A DNA stretch of 64,000 bases, from contig OZ038462.1 in assembly GCA_964036295.1 (NCBI GenBank), positions 20,584,363 to 20,648,362 on the forward strand, in the 5' to 3' direction. The DNA comes from Plumapathes pennacea. Its lineage: Eukaryota > Cnidaria > Anthozoa > Antipatharia > Myriopathidae. Position 1 is the stretch's first letter, and every line of letters starts with the position of its first letter. Both the position numbers and the translations under genes were made by a program. Positions 53,842 to 64,000 of this stretch are shown here, in pieces. The notes beneath the pieces are model-generated. The model did not search any database and was not told the DNA's origin. It saw nothing but the letters and a program-made list of their open reading frames with translations.

Positions 53842-54258
53842 GGAATCAACTTCAACAGCAATTGTTACATAGTCAACGCCCTAAGATCTCACTGCCTTTT
53901 GGACTATGCCAACAAACAGGATGTAAACAAACAGGATGCAGTAACAGATAAACTCTTTGCAGCTTATTTTGAAGATGTACAGAACATCAACTCTGAAGAG
54001 GTCTTGAGTTCACTGGCCACAGGACTGGGCTTGGATCAAGCGATGGTCATGAGGCACGTTAAGGATCCAGCCGTTCTTGCCCAAGTGGATGAAGAGGCTG
54101 CCAAGGCATTAGATCGTGGTGTTAATGGTGTTTCATATTTTGTTACCCATCTGAAAGGTGACACTAAGAATGTGGCTGCTTTTTCTGGGGCTCAGCCTCC
54201 GGATACTTTTGAGAAATTGTTCCAACAGCAATTAACCAAAGTTAAATCTAATGTGTAG
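53842..54258 (+). pseudogene. partial duplicate of the DsbA/FrnE third exon
   Basis: The exon body and about 110 bp of upstream intron match 45700-46225, as does the 3' flank to about 55140. Exons 1 and 2 are absent between the NLR and this block, so the UPWC site is missing. The cis-proline loop has changed from VPYF to VSYF, and a short in-frame insertion (NKQDVNKQD) is present. In the 3' flank the SECIS-equivalent sequence is deleted: the text jumps from 'gtctgggtcgagtct' to 'catgctaccagaaattt'. It cannot encode the redox enzyme. Confidence 0.85.
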
Positions 54259-55503
54259 GTTGTGTCAAACAGTATTATAGTTACAGGCATAGTTTGAGTA
54301 CTGCACCATGTGCACTTTTCATGTAATTTAGCTGCACTTTGTAACCATAAGCTCTAACAAAGCCCATCTATATTTGCTGGGCCATCCTGTAGGCTTGCAA
54401 CTGCTTTTGTTGCTTCATTACTGCAAAGTTCACTTTCACTGTGTCATAATCTGTAATTCAATCCCAATAACTTGAACCTTCTGGTAGCTCGAACCAAAAT
54501 TTGTTTCACTTTGATTTTGCTAGCACTATAATTTTATCCTGGATGAGTTGAACTCCTCATAATTCGAAAAACTTTTTGTTTCCCTTAGAGGGTTGAGTTA
54601 TTGGTCCCAACATTATAATGCTGAAATACTTAGAATCAAAGAAAAGACAGGTGATTTTAGTGAGACTGATATTGCCAGGCCATTTTAGGTGGCACTGCAA
54701 CTGCACTTGCAAAGAGTGAAGGTTTAGTCATCCCCCCTCCCCCCTGGGGCTTAGTTGAGCTGGGATTGATTGATATAATATTTTGTTAAATTATGCTTAG
54801 ACTTTGTAAACAGTAAACAACCAAGTGACTAAGCTCTGCTGTTTTCCCTATCAGAACTCAAATATGAATATTAGTGGCATTTGATAGTCTGGGTCGAGTC
54901 TCATGCTACCAGAAATTTGATCTAACTCACCTGTGCAAATGGTTTGGAGACATCACTATAATTTAGAACATTGTATAGAACTGGAATTTGGACTTTTCTT
55001 GCTGTCCAGAATAAATATGATAATATTGAGAAATCTCTTGTACTGTGTTTTCTTTTTTCTTGGTCTACTAGGTGTGGAAGAAATCTCCAACATCAGCAAT
55101 TTCATACAATTTTTTGGTGCCAGAGTGGGAACTTGACATTTGGGGGAACTGACCCTCCCACCTCCCAGTTTCAGGGAGGAAGTGAAGACTTCAAACCAAA
55201 ACTCACCCCACACTCATGCCAGACTTTTGACAGAAGAAAAAAATGCTTAAGCACTGCAACGCCTTCAGGAACTTTTAGCGGTTTACCAGTGCAGGCGAAA
55301 TTTTCTGTTTTTGTTTTTGTTTTTGTTTTTGTTTCTGTTTGAAGTTAATTTCTATTGTCAAAGTTGACCTCATTGCCAAGTTCACCTGAGCCAACAATGT
55401 TGCAGTACGTGATGGTGCAGTGTGCAACTTCTTTGTCTTTTTAGTTTTATAACTGTTGGGTACAATGTGTCCAGTTATTTCCTTTAACTTTTTCACCTTT
55501 TAA

Positions 55504-55614
55504 GGTGATGTTACACGACAATTTTTAAGAACAATTTTTTGTGCAACACCTTTAATTTTGTACCTAGAGTTTTGGCTCCTCCAAAAACTCCTACTCCTCG
55601 TGTAACATCGCCTT
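55504..55614. mobile_element. ~110-bp MITE
   Basis: 'aaggtgatgttacacgacaa' at the left and 'cgtgtaacatcgcctt' at the right are inverted termini. The centre is non-coding. Confidence 0.65.
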
Positions 55615-55794
55615 CATACGCAGAAAAGCAGGAACGTCTGGCATGGCCATGATCGACGCACTGGGGAATTGGATCACTTGCATTTTAGAAAATGACCCTG
55701 AGGATTTCATTTGCCCGCGGGATTCGTTTCACCGCCTGGGAGTGAGTGGCATTCCTGCGCACGCGAGGACTGGGCACGAATCAAACGTGTTCCA

Positions 55795-55813
55795 AGATGG
55801 CGACGGAGAGAAA
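55795..55813 (+). CDS. possible short first exon MATERK
   Basis: 'CAAGATGGCGAC' gives a strong start context. The frame reads MATERK and meets a GTGAGTGAG donor. It could be the first exon of the kinase relic downstream. However, the left TIR of the 55978-59195 element lies between them, so a link is doubtful. Confidence 0.3.
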
Positions 55814-56422
55814 GGTGAGTGAGTTTTGCGTTTCTCTCGTACAATCTGTCCCTCTTGATGGCCATCCTTCGCTGATTCATCGAAAATATAGACCAGAAGA
55901 GAGCTACGATTCTTTTTATGCTAATATTATTTATTATAAATATTATTGCGTCGTTTGACGATTGGATATTCATGAATGGCTTATGGTACTTTGCGAAACG
56001 AAACAAAATGGTACTTTGTGAAATGGTATTGTGGAAAATAGTACTTTGGGAAATATTGCTTTGCGAAATGGCGAATACTAACGTGATATCTGCGCAAATG
56101 TGTGGCCCTGAAGCTTCATTCGCAAACTATCAATTTCCCGGGAATTGGGACTTCGCCGGTGAGCAAGAAGACTGGAAAAAAAAAAACATAATTTCTTTCG
56201 GACAACAGCTGTGTTGATAAAATATAGTGTTAATAAAATTAATCACAATTTACATGCCGATAACAATAGGACGTGATAACAGTAGAACTCGATAACAATA
56301 GAACTCGTCCCGCATGTGTGATCTGTCATTTCTGCCATATGACTTGGCAGAAAAGTTACAATTTCCAGACGCCTGTGTTTGACTTGGACCGGAGCATGTA
56401 AAAAAAGAGATTGAACAAAACC

Positions 56423-56895
56423 ATGGCAAGTAAGTTTCCATTCCTTGAGAGAAGACAGTCAGGCAATTCAACGATCACCGAATTACTCGCATTTAGCTAG
56501 GATGAGCTTACGGAAAAAGATGATAGGAAGAGATGGCTTTGGTTTGGTTTTTAGTTTGAAGCAACACTGAGGTGAGGTGGTCATCTTCAAAAAGTTGACT
56601 CGTGAGTATGAATGTGAGAAGCGCCTAATTATAAAAGAAGCTTGGATTCTAAATCAGATGTCCATTGAGCATATAGTTCAGCTAAAAGCCGTGTGCAGCA
56701 ATCCTGTGGCCATAATACTGGAATATCTACATTTTGATTTTGCTCCTTCGGCATCAGCCGCCACATACATTCTCTTTAGGATTTCCTGGACTTTACCTCT
56801 TCTGAAGATGGTTACTTGATCAGTTTCTCAGGTTTGCACGTAAAGATAGGTGAAGATGTTGCCCATGGCCTGAAGTTCCTCCATAAGGGACCGTT
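56423..56895 (+). pseudogene. protein-kinase N-lobe relic
   Basis: From ATG 56423 the frame reads MASKFPFLERRQSGNSTITE and hits a stop. A second frame gives MIGRDGFGLVF, a glycine-rich loop, then a stop. A third gives VIFKKLTREYECEKRL (VAIK-like lysine), then HIVQLKAVCSNPVAIILEYL. Another frame gives GLHVKIGEDVAHGLKFLH (subdomain VI start). HRD and DFG motifs are missing. The order identifies a tyrosine-kinase-like host kinase relic with several frameshifts and stops, lying inside the 55978-59195 element. Confidence 0.75.
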
Positions 56896-57114
56896 CATTT
56901 TTTATGAGGTGGGGAGGGGGGGAAGCAAAAAAATATGGCCTCAAAGGGGGGGGGCATGCAAAAAAAATGGAGGTAAAGGGGGGGGGGCCATGCAAGAACT
57001 TTGACAGCTCATGAGGTATTACTATGAAAACAATACGTGGACAAGTACAACAGAATGGAAAGTTTACTAATACAGAGGCTCCATAGCCTTAAAAAAATGC
57101 AGGAAAACAGTGTT

Positions 57115-57190
57115 TCAGGGAATCTAGATTTCAAAATTTTCTGGGAGATCATACCCCTAGACTCCCCTGGCAGCTTGTGCCTATGGTGCT
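57115..57190 (+). repeat. dispersed 'agcatgccc' repeat, copy 2
   Basis: 'tctagatttcaaaattttct' then 'gagatcatacccctagactc' resembles 4420-4530 and 58058-58130. It is non-coding. Confidence 0.5.
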
Positions 57191-57435
57191 CAAAACCCTC
57201 CCTGATCTGCCCCAGCTGCTTTATTCCATTAATGAAACATTCAACTATTAGCTATTAAGGGCAATTAACTATATCAATGGCAGATTTAGGGGGCCTGAGG
57301 GGGCTGTGGCCCTTCTCCCCTTTCATTTTGGTCCGGGATTTTTTAGACAATGTAGTCTTGTACAGTGGTACACGAGTTTTTGTTTTTTTTTGTTTTTTGT
57401 TTTGTTGTTGTTTCTATCAATCAATTCAGAACCTT

Positions 57436-57700
57436 CAATCAAATGCAAAATGGTTGAGACACTCGCAAAAAAAGACCCAATTTTCTCTTCTATTCCGTCA
57501 CTCTTATCTGGATTGCGTTTGACAGCATCTTTCCCCCCCTCCCCCGTTTCAATGTTGAGTATCCAATATCGTACAGTGAGATTTCAGGCCCGAACAACAT
57601 TGAGACGGGGGGAGGGGGGGCAGAAATGAACAAAACTTAAAAGCCGATAAATTGCTCAAAATATGCACAGTGTCTCAACTACTTTTGCATTTGATTGTTT
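57436..57700. mobile_element. ~265-bp inverted-repeat MITE
   Basis: 'caatcaaatgcaaaatggtt' with 'gagacac' at the left and 'gtgtctcaac' with 'ttttgcatttgattg' at the right are inverted termini. The centre carries 'ttcaatgttga' and 'aacattgagac'. Confidence 0.65.
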
Positions 57701-58057
57701 GTTCAGTTTCATAACCAAATTATTGTAAAGAAAATTGAGAAATATAAGCAGCAATGTTGAATGACTACTTTGTGAGAGCAACACTCTGACACCGATCCGG
57801 CCTGGAATCCGGCCCAGGCATAATTGTGTTGCAAAATCTGTCAGAAAAGAGCCTTAGAGCCAATGAGAGAAAATGGGTTTGTTGCTCAATGTAACCTGTA
57901 TATCTATACTTTTCAAGTGTTATGCAGTTCGATGTGGTGCTGAACTTACTGGCAGTACGTGAAAGATAAATTTCCTTTCAAAAGCTTAATATTTGTGATC
58001 TATTCAATCCGCTTATTGCGCCTGCTTAATGGTCTAAAAATGCGGGAAATTGCTGTT

Positions 58058-58165
58058 TTAGGAGGTTTATATTTCAAAATTTTCCAGGGGAGCATGCCCC
58101 CGGACCCCCCTAGCAGCTCGCACCTAGCAGCACTCACCCCTCCCCCCCTCCCCCCTCCCCCCCCC
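58058..58165 (+). repeat. dispersed 'agcatgccc' repeat, copy 3, with C-rich tail
   Basis: 'tttcaaaattttccagggga' then 'gcatgcccccggaccccc' closely matches 4440-4480. It is followed by a CT/C-rich run (58138-58170). Confidence 0.6.
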
Positions 58166-59761
58166 CCTTGCTCAGTTTCCTGGATATTGTAGGATTTATC
58201 ATGCTTTCAGACATTCCAAGCCCCGAATATTTAATGCAATCTCACAAATTTTCATGCAATTCAAAAATAAATAAAAATATGCTGCCTGAAACCTTCAAAT
58301 TTCATTGAAATTTCACTGAAAATGCTCTGAAAATGCAATTTCAAAAGACTACCTTTTTAAAAATTTTTCCCGGCCCCCGTAGGTGATCAAGCCTTGACGG
58401 CGCCCACAAAATCTCCCTATTTTTCTGCTCCAAGGGTTGAATGTCTGCACTTATACATTTTTTAAGACACAAAACGACCTATAATTTTTCTATGCATATA
58501 GCATTTATGAATAAGTGATAGGGATTATTCCACTTCCACCCTCGACCCTGTAGGTAAAGCTTGATGCTTGACATAAAGCTGGGATTTGCTGCTTTAATGT
58601 GAAGTGAGGCTCCAAGGGGGATACATATTTTTCTTAGCAGGATGCATAATTTTCTATTGTCTTAGGGGGGATATACAAAAGAAGGTGTACTTTGTTAAAT
58701 TTCCTCTTCCTCTCCTGGTTTTTAATGAATGCAGCCTAAAAAGCGTCCTTTTGAGAACAGTCATTTAATTCGCAAGGGAAGAGATACAGGAAACACCTTA
58801 TTTTAGTCCTTAATTCGAGTCAATCTGCAGCTGAGTTGCTGAGTTATAAATAATGCTCAGTAAAGATCATGTAAAAAAATGTGGGGGGGGGGGGGGGTGT
58901 TTGTTCTAATGAAACAATGATTTGATGTAGACACTAACTTTGGTCCTCAGGAAAAGGGACATTGACTGATTGGCTGAAATTCGATTTGAAATTAAATATT
59001 GTTAGAACGGTGTATTCATTCTTAGTCTTCTTGCTCACCAAGTCCCATTTTGCAAAGTACTGACTCCTGGGTAAATTAGTAGTTTGCGAAATGAAGCTTC
59101 ATGGCCACATTTTTGCACAGTGTTATAACATCAATATTTGCCATTTTGCAAAGTACCATTTCACATTGTTTTGTTTAACAAAGTACAACAAGTCCTATTC
59201 ATACATTCCACTTGAGAAAATACAAACATGTGACCTTGGTGAATTGTTTGACGTTGGAGGAGCTGTATTGAAGGAAGCGAAAATTGTATTTGAGATTACA
59301 GAGAACTCTAAAGTGTTCCTTCAACACTTAAAATTGGGCTGTTTCCTTGAAATATTAATGTTCTTGATTGCTAACTTCTAAAAATGATTCCTGTTCAATA
59401 TTAATACAAAAGTACCTTGTCAATGTCTTTCCGGGGGTAGGAACAATGGTAGGCTTTGGTTGAAAAATATTGCCTTGGGGTAGAGGGATTGGCTTTTGTC
59501 ATTGTGCCAATGCCCTGGGTCAAACCCCAGGGATGGCCACTGACAAGTGCATAAGCGATCAACTTCTTGGGTTTCTGGGTCGATTTTGGCTGGGAAATAA
59601 AAAAGGTTGGAAATTTCATCAGCCTTGCTCAAGATATAAACTGCCTAGAATCTTGAATGGATTAAAACACATATTTACTTTTGATGTTCTGTTTTGATAT
59701 TCCTTTGATATCTCAATTGATTCAAATGTGAAGGCAATAAATATTGCATTCTTTGTGACCA

Positions 59762-60014
59762 CTTGCTCAATCTGGCCATGCATGGATGGATCATTGGCTC
59801 AACAGATTTTTGCAAAAATTTTGACCAGATGGTGACAGAGTTGACAAACATGCTTTTGCCACGCTGTCCCCACAGCTTGCTGTTTTTTCGTGGTCATGCA
59901 AGCCAGTTTGACGCTTTCCCCTCATGTTTCCTGCACTGAGCGCTGCTGAACACGCAGGTACTGGCTCGAGCCATTGAGCCACTGATCTGTCTATGCATGG
60001 CCAGATTGAGCAAG
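59762..60014. mobile_element. 253-bp MITE
   Basis: 'cttgctcaatctggccatgc' at the left and 'gcatggccagattgagcaag' at the right are inverted repeats. The interior has 'tggctcgagccattgagcca'. No coding function. Confidence 0.75.
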
Positions 60015-60530
60015 CACACACAAAGATTGGCTTAAATCTTGAGTAGTGGTACCCAGAAACACAAAATAATAATAAAAACACACACCAGCGGGTAAGTAAA
60101 CTTTTTACTGTCTCAACACTTTTAGCACATATTCAGGTCATTCGTAAATTCTCATACAAACTCTTGCTTATAGCTTTGGCGACCTGTGGTATGAGTACTG
60201 ATGAACCGAAATCGCACAGCTCATTGTTTAACAAAGTAGAAGTGACAATGCATTGATGTTACACCTCTTTTTCTGGTGTAGAAAAGCTGTGCACTTCAGA
60301 AGTTTTAACAAGCCAGCATGGGTTGACCTTCAAGCTCCAAAGTGGTCCAGCATAGAGCAATAATTGTGATGTTGGGTGATCGATGTAATACAAACATGTG
60401 GAACATGAAGAGAGTAGAGTCTTCAGTTGTAAATATATATCATCAAGAGCAAGAAGATGCTCAAGCAAAACTTCCTGGTATTCCTGGCTTAGTGCCAAGA
60501 AACATATAAAAAAGAAGCTTTGTAAAATCC

Positions 60531-63500
60531 ATGGCCATGAGCAGTGAAGAGCAGGCTAACACTCTGCGGCTTATCAGACTGCTGAATGTAGGAGGGACTA
60601 ATGCCCTGAGAAAAGAGTTTGATGCTAAGTTCCCACCAGCCACAATGGCAGCATCACTTGCAAGTTGGCCCCTACACACCACCCTACAAACACTGTTGAG
60701 GAAAAAAGTGTTGAACTTGTCACAGTGGGACAAGCTGTACCCTGCTGTACCAGGAACCCCAAATGCCAAGACTTTTGACATTTCTCTACTGTATCTGCTT
60801 CTGCGGAACATCTGTGGTTTCAAGTCTCCAACAGATCCACTCTGGATCAGTAATCCCCCGGCGGCAGACAGATCAGTTGAAGCCAACATTGCTCGTGTTA
60901 GGTGGTACAGAAATTATGTCATCCACAACTTGGCATCAGGAGTTGATAATGTGACATTCCAGAATTACTGGACTAATATTAGTTTAGCACTGAAAGATCT
61001 TGGTATTTCTCAAGCAGAACTGGATGCTCTCAGAGATTCCCCTCTAGAAACCTCTGTGCTTAAAAAGTTGTGCAAGATAAACTTTCAACAAGATTTGGAT
61101 TTTCAAGCCAAAAAGTGCCATCCAGGAACGCGTGAGTGGTTGTTTAGCAAAGTAGACAATTGGTTTCGAGATGAGGAGTCTGAATCACGAGTGATGATTA
61201 TATTGGGCGATCCTGGCATGGGTAAGACTGTTATTGCTGCAACAGTGTGCCAAAGAATGCAGACCTCAGGAAATCTTGGTGGGATGCATTTCTGCAAGTA
61301 TGGAATGGAGCGACCCCGGAATGCTAGGTGGATGCTGCAATCTCTTGCAAATAGTTTGTGCAATGTCCTCCCTGCATATAAAACTGCACTTATAGATTTG
61401 TTGTCCCATAATCTTGGTGAAGATCAGGATCTTGGTAAGATGAGTGTGGAACAGCTGTTCTGTTTTCTGCTTCAAGAACCCTTAAGTGAAGTACCTGCAC
61501 CCAAGGAGCCATTCCTTTTTGTCATAGATGCTCTTGATGAAGCTGATTACCATGGGCGGAATGAATTAATGGATGTGATGTCATCATATTTTGCTGAGCT
61601 TCCTTCATGGCTGAAGTTCTTGGTTACGTCAAGGTCAGATGTGAATGCAAAGTCAAAGCTGGAAGATCTCTGTCCATTGGAAATAACCCCAGACCTTGAA
61701 AGAAATGTGGAGGATTTAGAGTTATTCCTGAGAGAGAAACTGCAAGCACTTGTGCCTGCTGAATGGCTTAATACAACCTTGTCTTCATGTTTGGAGAAAT
61801 CTCAAGGACAAATGCTGTATGCTTTTTGTACCATTGAATTCCTTAGAAAGCGTACCAACATTAATTGGAAATATTTGGAAGATTATTTACCAGATAGAAT
61901 TTCTTCATGGTACAAGCACTATACAGATCGCCTGAAAAAAGATCTTGGTGTAACAGATGCAGTTTTCTCAAGATTCCTTGCTGCTGTGGTGGCATCAAGA
62001 GAACCTCTTCCAGTTGAAATGATTCCGATGTTACTAAAATTGAAAGCTGCGGATGGTCAAAAAATTGTGAAGGCTATTGAAGCTGTTTCATTACTCCTGC
62101 CTCTGCATGAAGGAAAAGTGCATGTGTTCCATAAGTCCTTCACTGACTGGTTGATTGAGCCTCAACCACAGACCTATGGTAATCCTAGAGCTCCTGTCAC
62201 AGAGATACAAGGCCACCAAGTTCTAGTTGAAGTGTGCAGTGAGATGTTGGAATCTCTGAAGAGCAAGACTGAAGTTCCAAAAGACTTCTCTTTAAGTGAG
62301 AGTTATGCCCTGAAACATGGCCTGAGACATATGCTTGAAGTAGCAGAGGGAGACGCTCAAGGCATGCAGTTGAAGAATATGGTCCTTGATTTGGAAGTTC
62401 TGGTATTAAAACTCATTCACTGTACTGTGTACAGTGTCATTGAAGAATGTACTGACTGTGCAGGAAAGGTGTCTCCAGATGCAGCCTGTAAGGTAGAAGA
62501 GATCAAGCACATTCTTCAGTTGAATGCACCCTTTCTTTTGGTTAGACCAAAAAACATTCTTGAGCACATTGTCAATGAAGCTAAGAGTAAAGAATTGATA
62601 TCACAAGCTCATGAGCTTCTTGAGAAGGAAAAGTATCAGCACACCTGGATGGAAGTCATTAACAGAAAGGATGGAGACAAGTCTGGTATTTTGGCTGAGA
62701 TAGAAGTTGGTGAACCAATCCATGAATTTGAAGTTTCTCCAGATGGAAAAATGCTTGCTGTGAATGCTGGAGAAGTAGAGTGTGGCTTGTGTTCCAGAGA
62801 ACTCTCCTTGTGGTCTGTCTCCTCTGGTAAGCTAATATGGAGAAAGACAGTTGATGTATTAAGTGTTGGATATCAACAATGCTGTGTGTTTTCTCCAGAT
62901 GGAAGTCTAATCTTGTTTGGCCGACTTGACCAAGCATGTCATTTGGATGGAAATATTCAGCCCTATTTTGATGGCAAAAACTATAATTTCGTCAAATGTC
63001 ACTTTTCTCCTGATGGGAGAAGACTGATAACTCAGGCTACAAGTTATCACAGCATTTCTGTGCTGCAACTGTGGGATGTGGATAGAAAGGTGTGGGTAGC
63101 AGACATCTCACATGAAGATGCACACAAGGATGGTACAAATTCCCAGGTCATTGACTTCAAGTTTTCTCCTTGTGGACAATACATTGCCTCTTTCAGTAAG
63201 TATGGTGTTTGTCTCTGGAATAGCACTGGTGAAAAACTGCACAGCATCGACCAGTTCACAGTTGCCCAATCTACGTTAGGCTCCTTGGACTGGGTGTGTC
63301 CCCCTACTGGTGATCAACGCATATTTCTGTCTGACTGTAATCGTACAAGATGTGTATTAAAGATCTCTTCTTCAAAGTTGATTAAATATGCTGAGGATAG
63401 CAATGCAACAGTGGATTTCATCTTCTCAAGAGATGGCAAATATGGAACTGCTATTGTCAAACTGTACAGTCATAATGTAAAGGAACAACTCAGTTGCTGC

Positions 63501-64000
63501 CCAATTAGATTGAGATTTGTATGTTTTCATGGTATGTATAAACTTGTAGACGAGGGATCAGTTGTTGGAAGTGATGACATATTTACTCCTAAGACATTAC
63601 AAGTGATTAGGGCAGGTGATGAGTATTCAGATGTAGCTGTTCAGAAAAACCCTTCCATGTTTCACAGTTGTGAATTTTCTAGAAATGGCAACAAATTGTA
63701 TACATGTGAGCAATCATACTGCCCATATACCAAGTTTGACTGGATGCACAGAGATGCAATGCTACCAAAGGCATGTGTCTATGACATCAATCATGGTGGT
63801 CCTCCATGGAAAAGTGCAACTGTAGCGGCCATAGTTGATTGTGTGTTTGTCCTCACAAGTCAGAAGGTTTTAATCTTTAAGAACAACAAAACATGTCAAG
63901 TGTGGGATGGGGATTTGAAGAAGTCATTGGGAACTTGGGAATGTGAACAAGATGACGAACCACTTTGTGCAGCGCAAGAGGTTGTTTTTATGGGTTACGC
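60531..64000 (+). CDS. second NLR paralogue (HEPN-NACHT-propeller), runs off the window
   Basis: Open from ATG 60531 (or 60537, MSSEEQANTLRL) through the last base, 1156 codons plus 2 nt, with no stop. The HEPN domain keeps R-x4-H (RNYVIH, residues 125-130 from 60537). NACHT has GDPGMGKT at 224-231 and FLFVIDALDEAD. Propeller strands follow (VSPDGKMLAV; FSPDGSLILFG; FSPCGQYIASF). Compared with the 48.3-kb gene, about 82 residues of coiled-coil linker between HEPN and NACHT are missing, and DSPLETSVLKKL joins the two. NACHT is highly conserved between the two, while the propeller has diverged most, as expected for ligand-sensing diversification. The 3' end lies outside the window. Confidence 0.9.
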   Translation, partial: MAMSSEEQANTLRLIRLLNVGGTNALRKEFDAKFPPATMAASLASWPLHTTLQTLLRKKVLNLSQWDKLYPAVPGTPNAKTFDISLLYLLLRNICGFKSPTDPLWISNPPAADRSVEANIARVRWYRNYVIHNLASGVDNVTFQNYWTNISLALKDLGISQAELDALRDSPLETSVLKKLCKINFQQDLDFQAKKCHPGTREWLFSKVDNWFRDEESESRVMIILGDPGMGKTVIAATVCQRMQTSGNLGGMHFCKYGMERPRNARWMLQSLANSLCNVLPAYKTALIDLLSHNLGEDQDLGKMSVEQLFCFLLQEPLSEVPAPKEPFLFVIDALDEADYHGRNELMDVMSSYFAELPSWLKFLVTSRSDVNAKSKLEDLCPLEITPDLERNVEDLELFLREKLQALVPAEWLNTTLSSCLEKSQGQMLYAFCTIEFLRKRTNINWKYLEDYLPDRISSWYKHYTDRLKKDLGVTDAVFSRFLAAVVASREPLPVEMIPMLLKLKAADGQKIVKAIEAVSLLLPLHEGKVHVFHKSFTDWLIEPQPQTYGNPRAPVTEIQGHQVLVEVCSEMLESLKSKTEVPKDFSLSESYALKHGLRHMLEVAEGDAQGMQLKNMVLDLEVLVLKLIHCTVYSVIEECTDCAGKVSPDAACKVEEIKHILQLNAPFLLVRPKNILEHIVNEAKSKELISQAHELLEKEKYQHTWMEVINRKDGDKSGILAEIEVGEPIHEFEVSPDGKMLAVNAGEVECGLCSRELSLWSVSSGKLIWRKTVDVLSVGYQQCCVFSPDGSLILFGRLDQACHLDGNIQPYFDGKNYNFVKCHFSPDGRRLITQATSYHSISVLQLWDVDRKVWVADISHEDAHKDGTNSQVIDFKFSPCGQYIASFSKYGVCLWNSTGEKLHSIDQFTVAQSTLGSLDWVCPPTGDQRIFLSDCNRTRCVLKISSSKLIKYAEDSNATVDFIFSRDGKYGTAIVKLYSHNVKEQLSCCPIRLRFVCFHGMYKLVDEGSVVGSDDIFTPKTLQVIRAGDEYSDVAVQKNPSMFHSCEFSRNGNKLYTCEQSYCPYTKFDWMHRDAMLPKACVYDINHGGPPWKSATVAAIVDCVFVLTSQKVLIFKNNKTCQVWDGDLKKSLGTWECEQDDEPLCAAQEVVFMGY

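Larger units (their letters stand above)
55978..59195 (+). mobile_element. 3.2-kb long-TIR element carrying a kinase N-lobe fragment
   Basis: Sequence from 55978 ('ggcttatggtactttgcgaa') to about 56180 matches the reverse complement of about 59025-59195 ('...aaagtacaacaagtcc'), including 'gaagcttcat' and 'ggtgagcaagaagact'. Flanks are 'tattcatgaat' (55967-55977) and 'tattcatacat' (59196-59206), an 11-bp direct repeat with two mismatches. The interior has a kinase relic, G-rich runs, two copies of the 'agcatgccc' repeat and an internal inverted repeat. No transposase is seen. Confidence 0.65.
45690..60531 (+). repeat. tandem segmental duplication (DsbA/FrnE 3' end plus NLR)
   Basis: Unit 1 starts near 45690 ('agatcagttgacttg') and runs through the oxidoreductase exon 3, its 3' flank to about 47260, the NLR 5' flank (from about 48000, 'ttgatgttacacctcttttt') and the NLR to 52616. 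Unit 2 repeats the same order from about 53740, with the 5' NLR flank again at about 60200 and the NLR from 60531. Unit 2 has about 4.5 kb of extra sequence (roughly 55.5-60.1 kb), including the kinase-carrying element. Confidence 0.85.

Noticed and set aside
59940..60000. tRNA-like A-box in 'agtggctcaatggctcgagc'
   Set aside because: No B-box or cloverleaf could be drawn; the sequence belongs to the 59762-60014 MITE. No tRNA or rRNA gene is supported in the window.

Overview
The window looks like nuclear DNA of an anthozoan cnidarian, most likely a reef coral or close relative. It is AT-rich and intron-bearing, carries a classical ciliary gene (ARL13B), large single-exon HEPN-NACHT-propeller NLR genes of the kind expanded in corals, a decayed Polinton/Maverick, and many short inverted-repeat elements. 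No species call is possible from sequence alone.

Layout. 1-5 kb: exons of a CaRF/ALS2CR8-domain gene relic, a Penelope-like fragment and foldback repeats. 5.0-5.8 kb: an intact two-exon GPI-anchored Ly6/LU three-finger protein. 6.6-13.9 kb: a tandemly duplicated segment in which each copy has been hit by different transposons, so empty and filled sites sit side by side: two PIF/Harbinger-type non-autonomous elements, and a 4.9-kb long-TIR element with about 10-bp target duplications that contains a 150-bp satellite and a protein-kinase fragment. 14.3-23.3 kb: a Polinton with packaging ATPase, protease, major and minor capsid genes, PolB remnants and an integrase chromodomain. Several genes are broken and most of PolB and integrase is missing. 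25-27.4 kb: two small spliced genes (one with a SUMO-interaction-like motif) around a four-copy 270-bp tandem repeat whose units carry exon-like splice signals. 28-30.2 kb: MITEs. 30.7-38.0 kb: a complete twelve-exon ARL13B gene. 39.6-43.1 kb: decanucleotide satellites and foldback elements. 43.25-47.05 kb: a three-exon DsbA/FrnE-family oxidoreductase. 48.3-64 kb: two NLR paralogues separated by a truncated copy of the oxidoreductase and a second kinase-carrying TIR element.

The most notable result is the oxidoreductase. Its active-site CPWC motif is encoded as TGA-Pro-Trp-Cys, with TGA at the first catalytic cysteine. Its 3' UTR contains a structure with the features of a eukaryotic SECIS element: tandem G.A pairs flanked by U.U, a helix of about 10 bp, an AAA apical loop and a lower helix, just upstream of AATAAA. 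Together these argue for a selenoprotein with a U-x-x-C redox site. A downstream partial duplicate has lost the first exons, the cis-proline and the SECIS core.

A tandem duplication (about 45.7-52.6 kb, repeated from about 53.7 kb) explains the two oxidoreductase 3' exons and the two NLR genes. The second NLR runs off the right edge and lacks the coiled-coil linker of the first.
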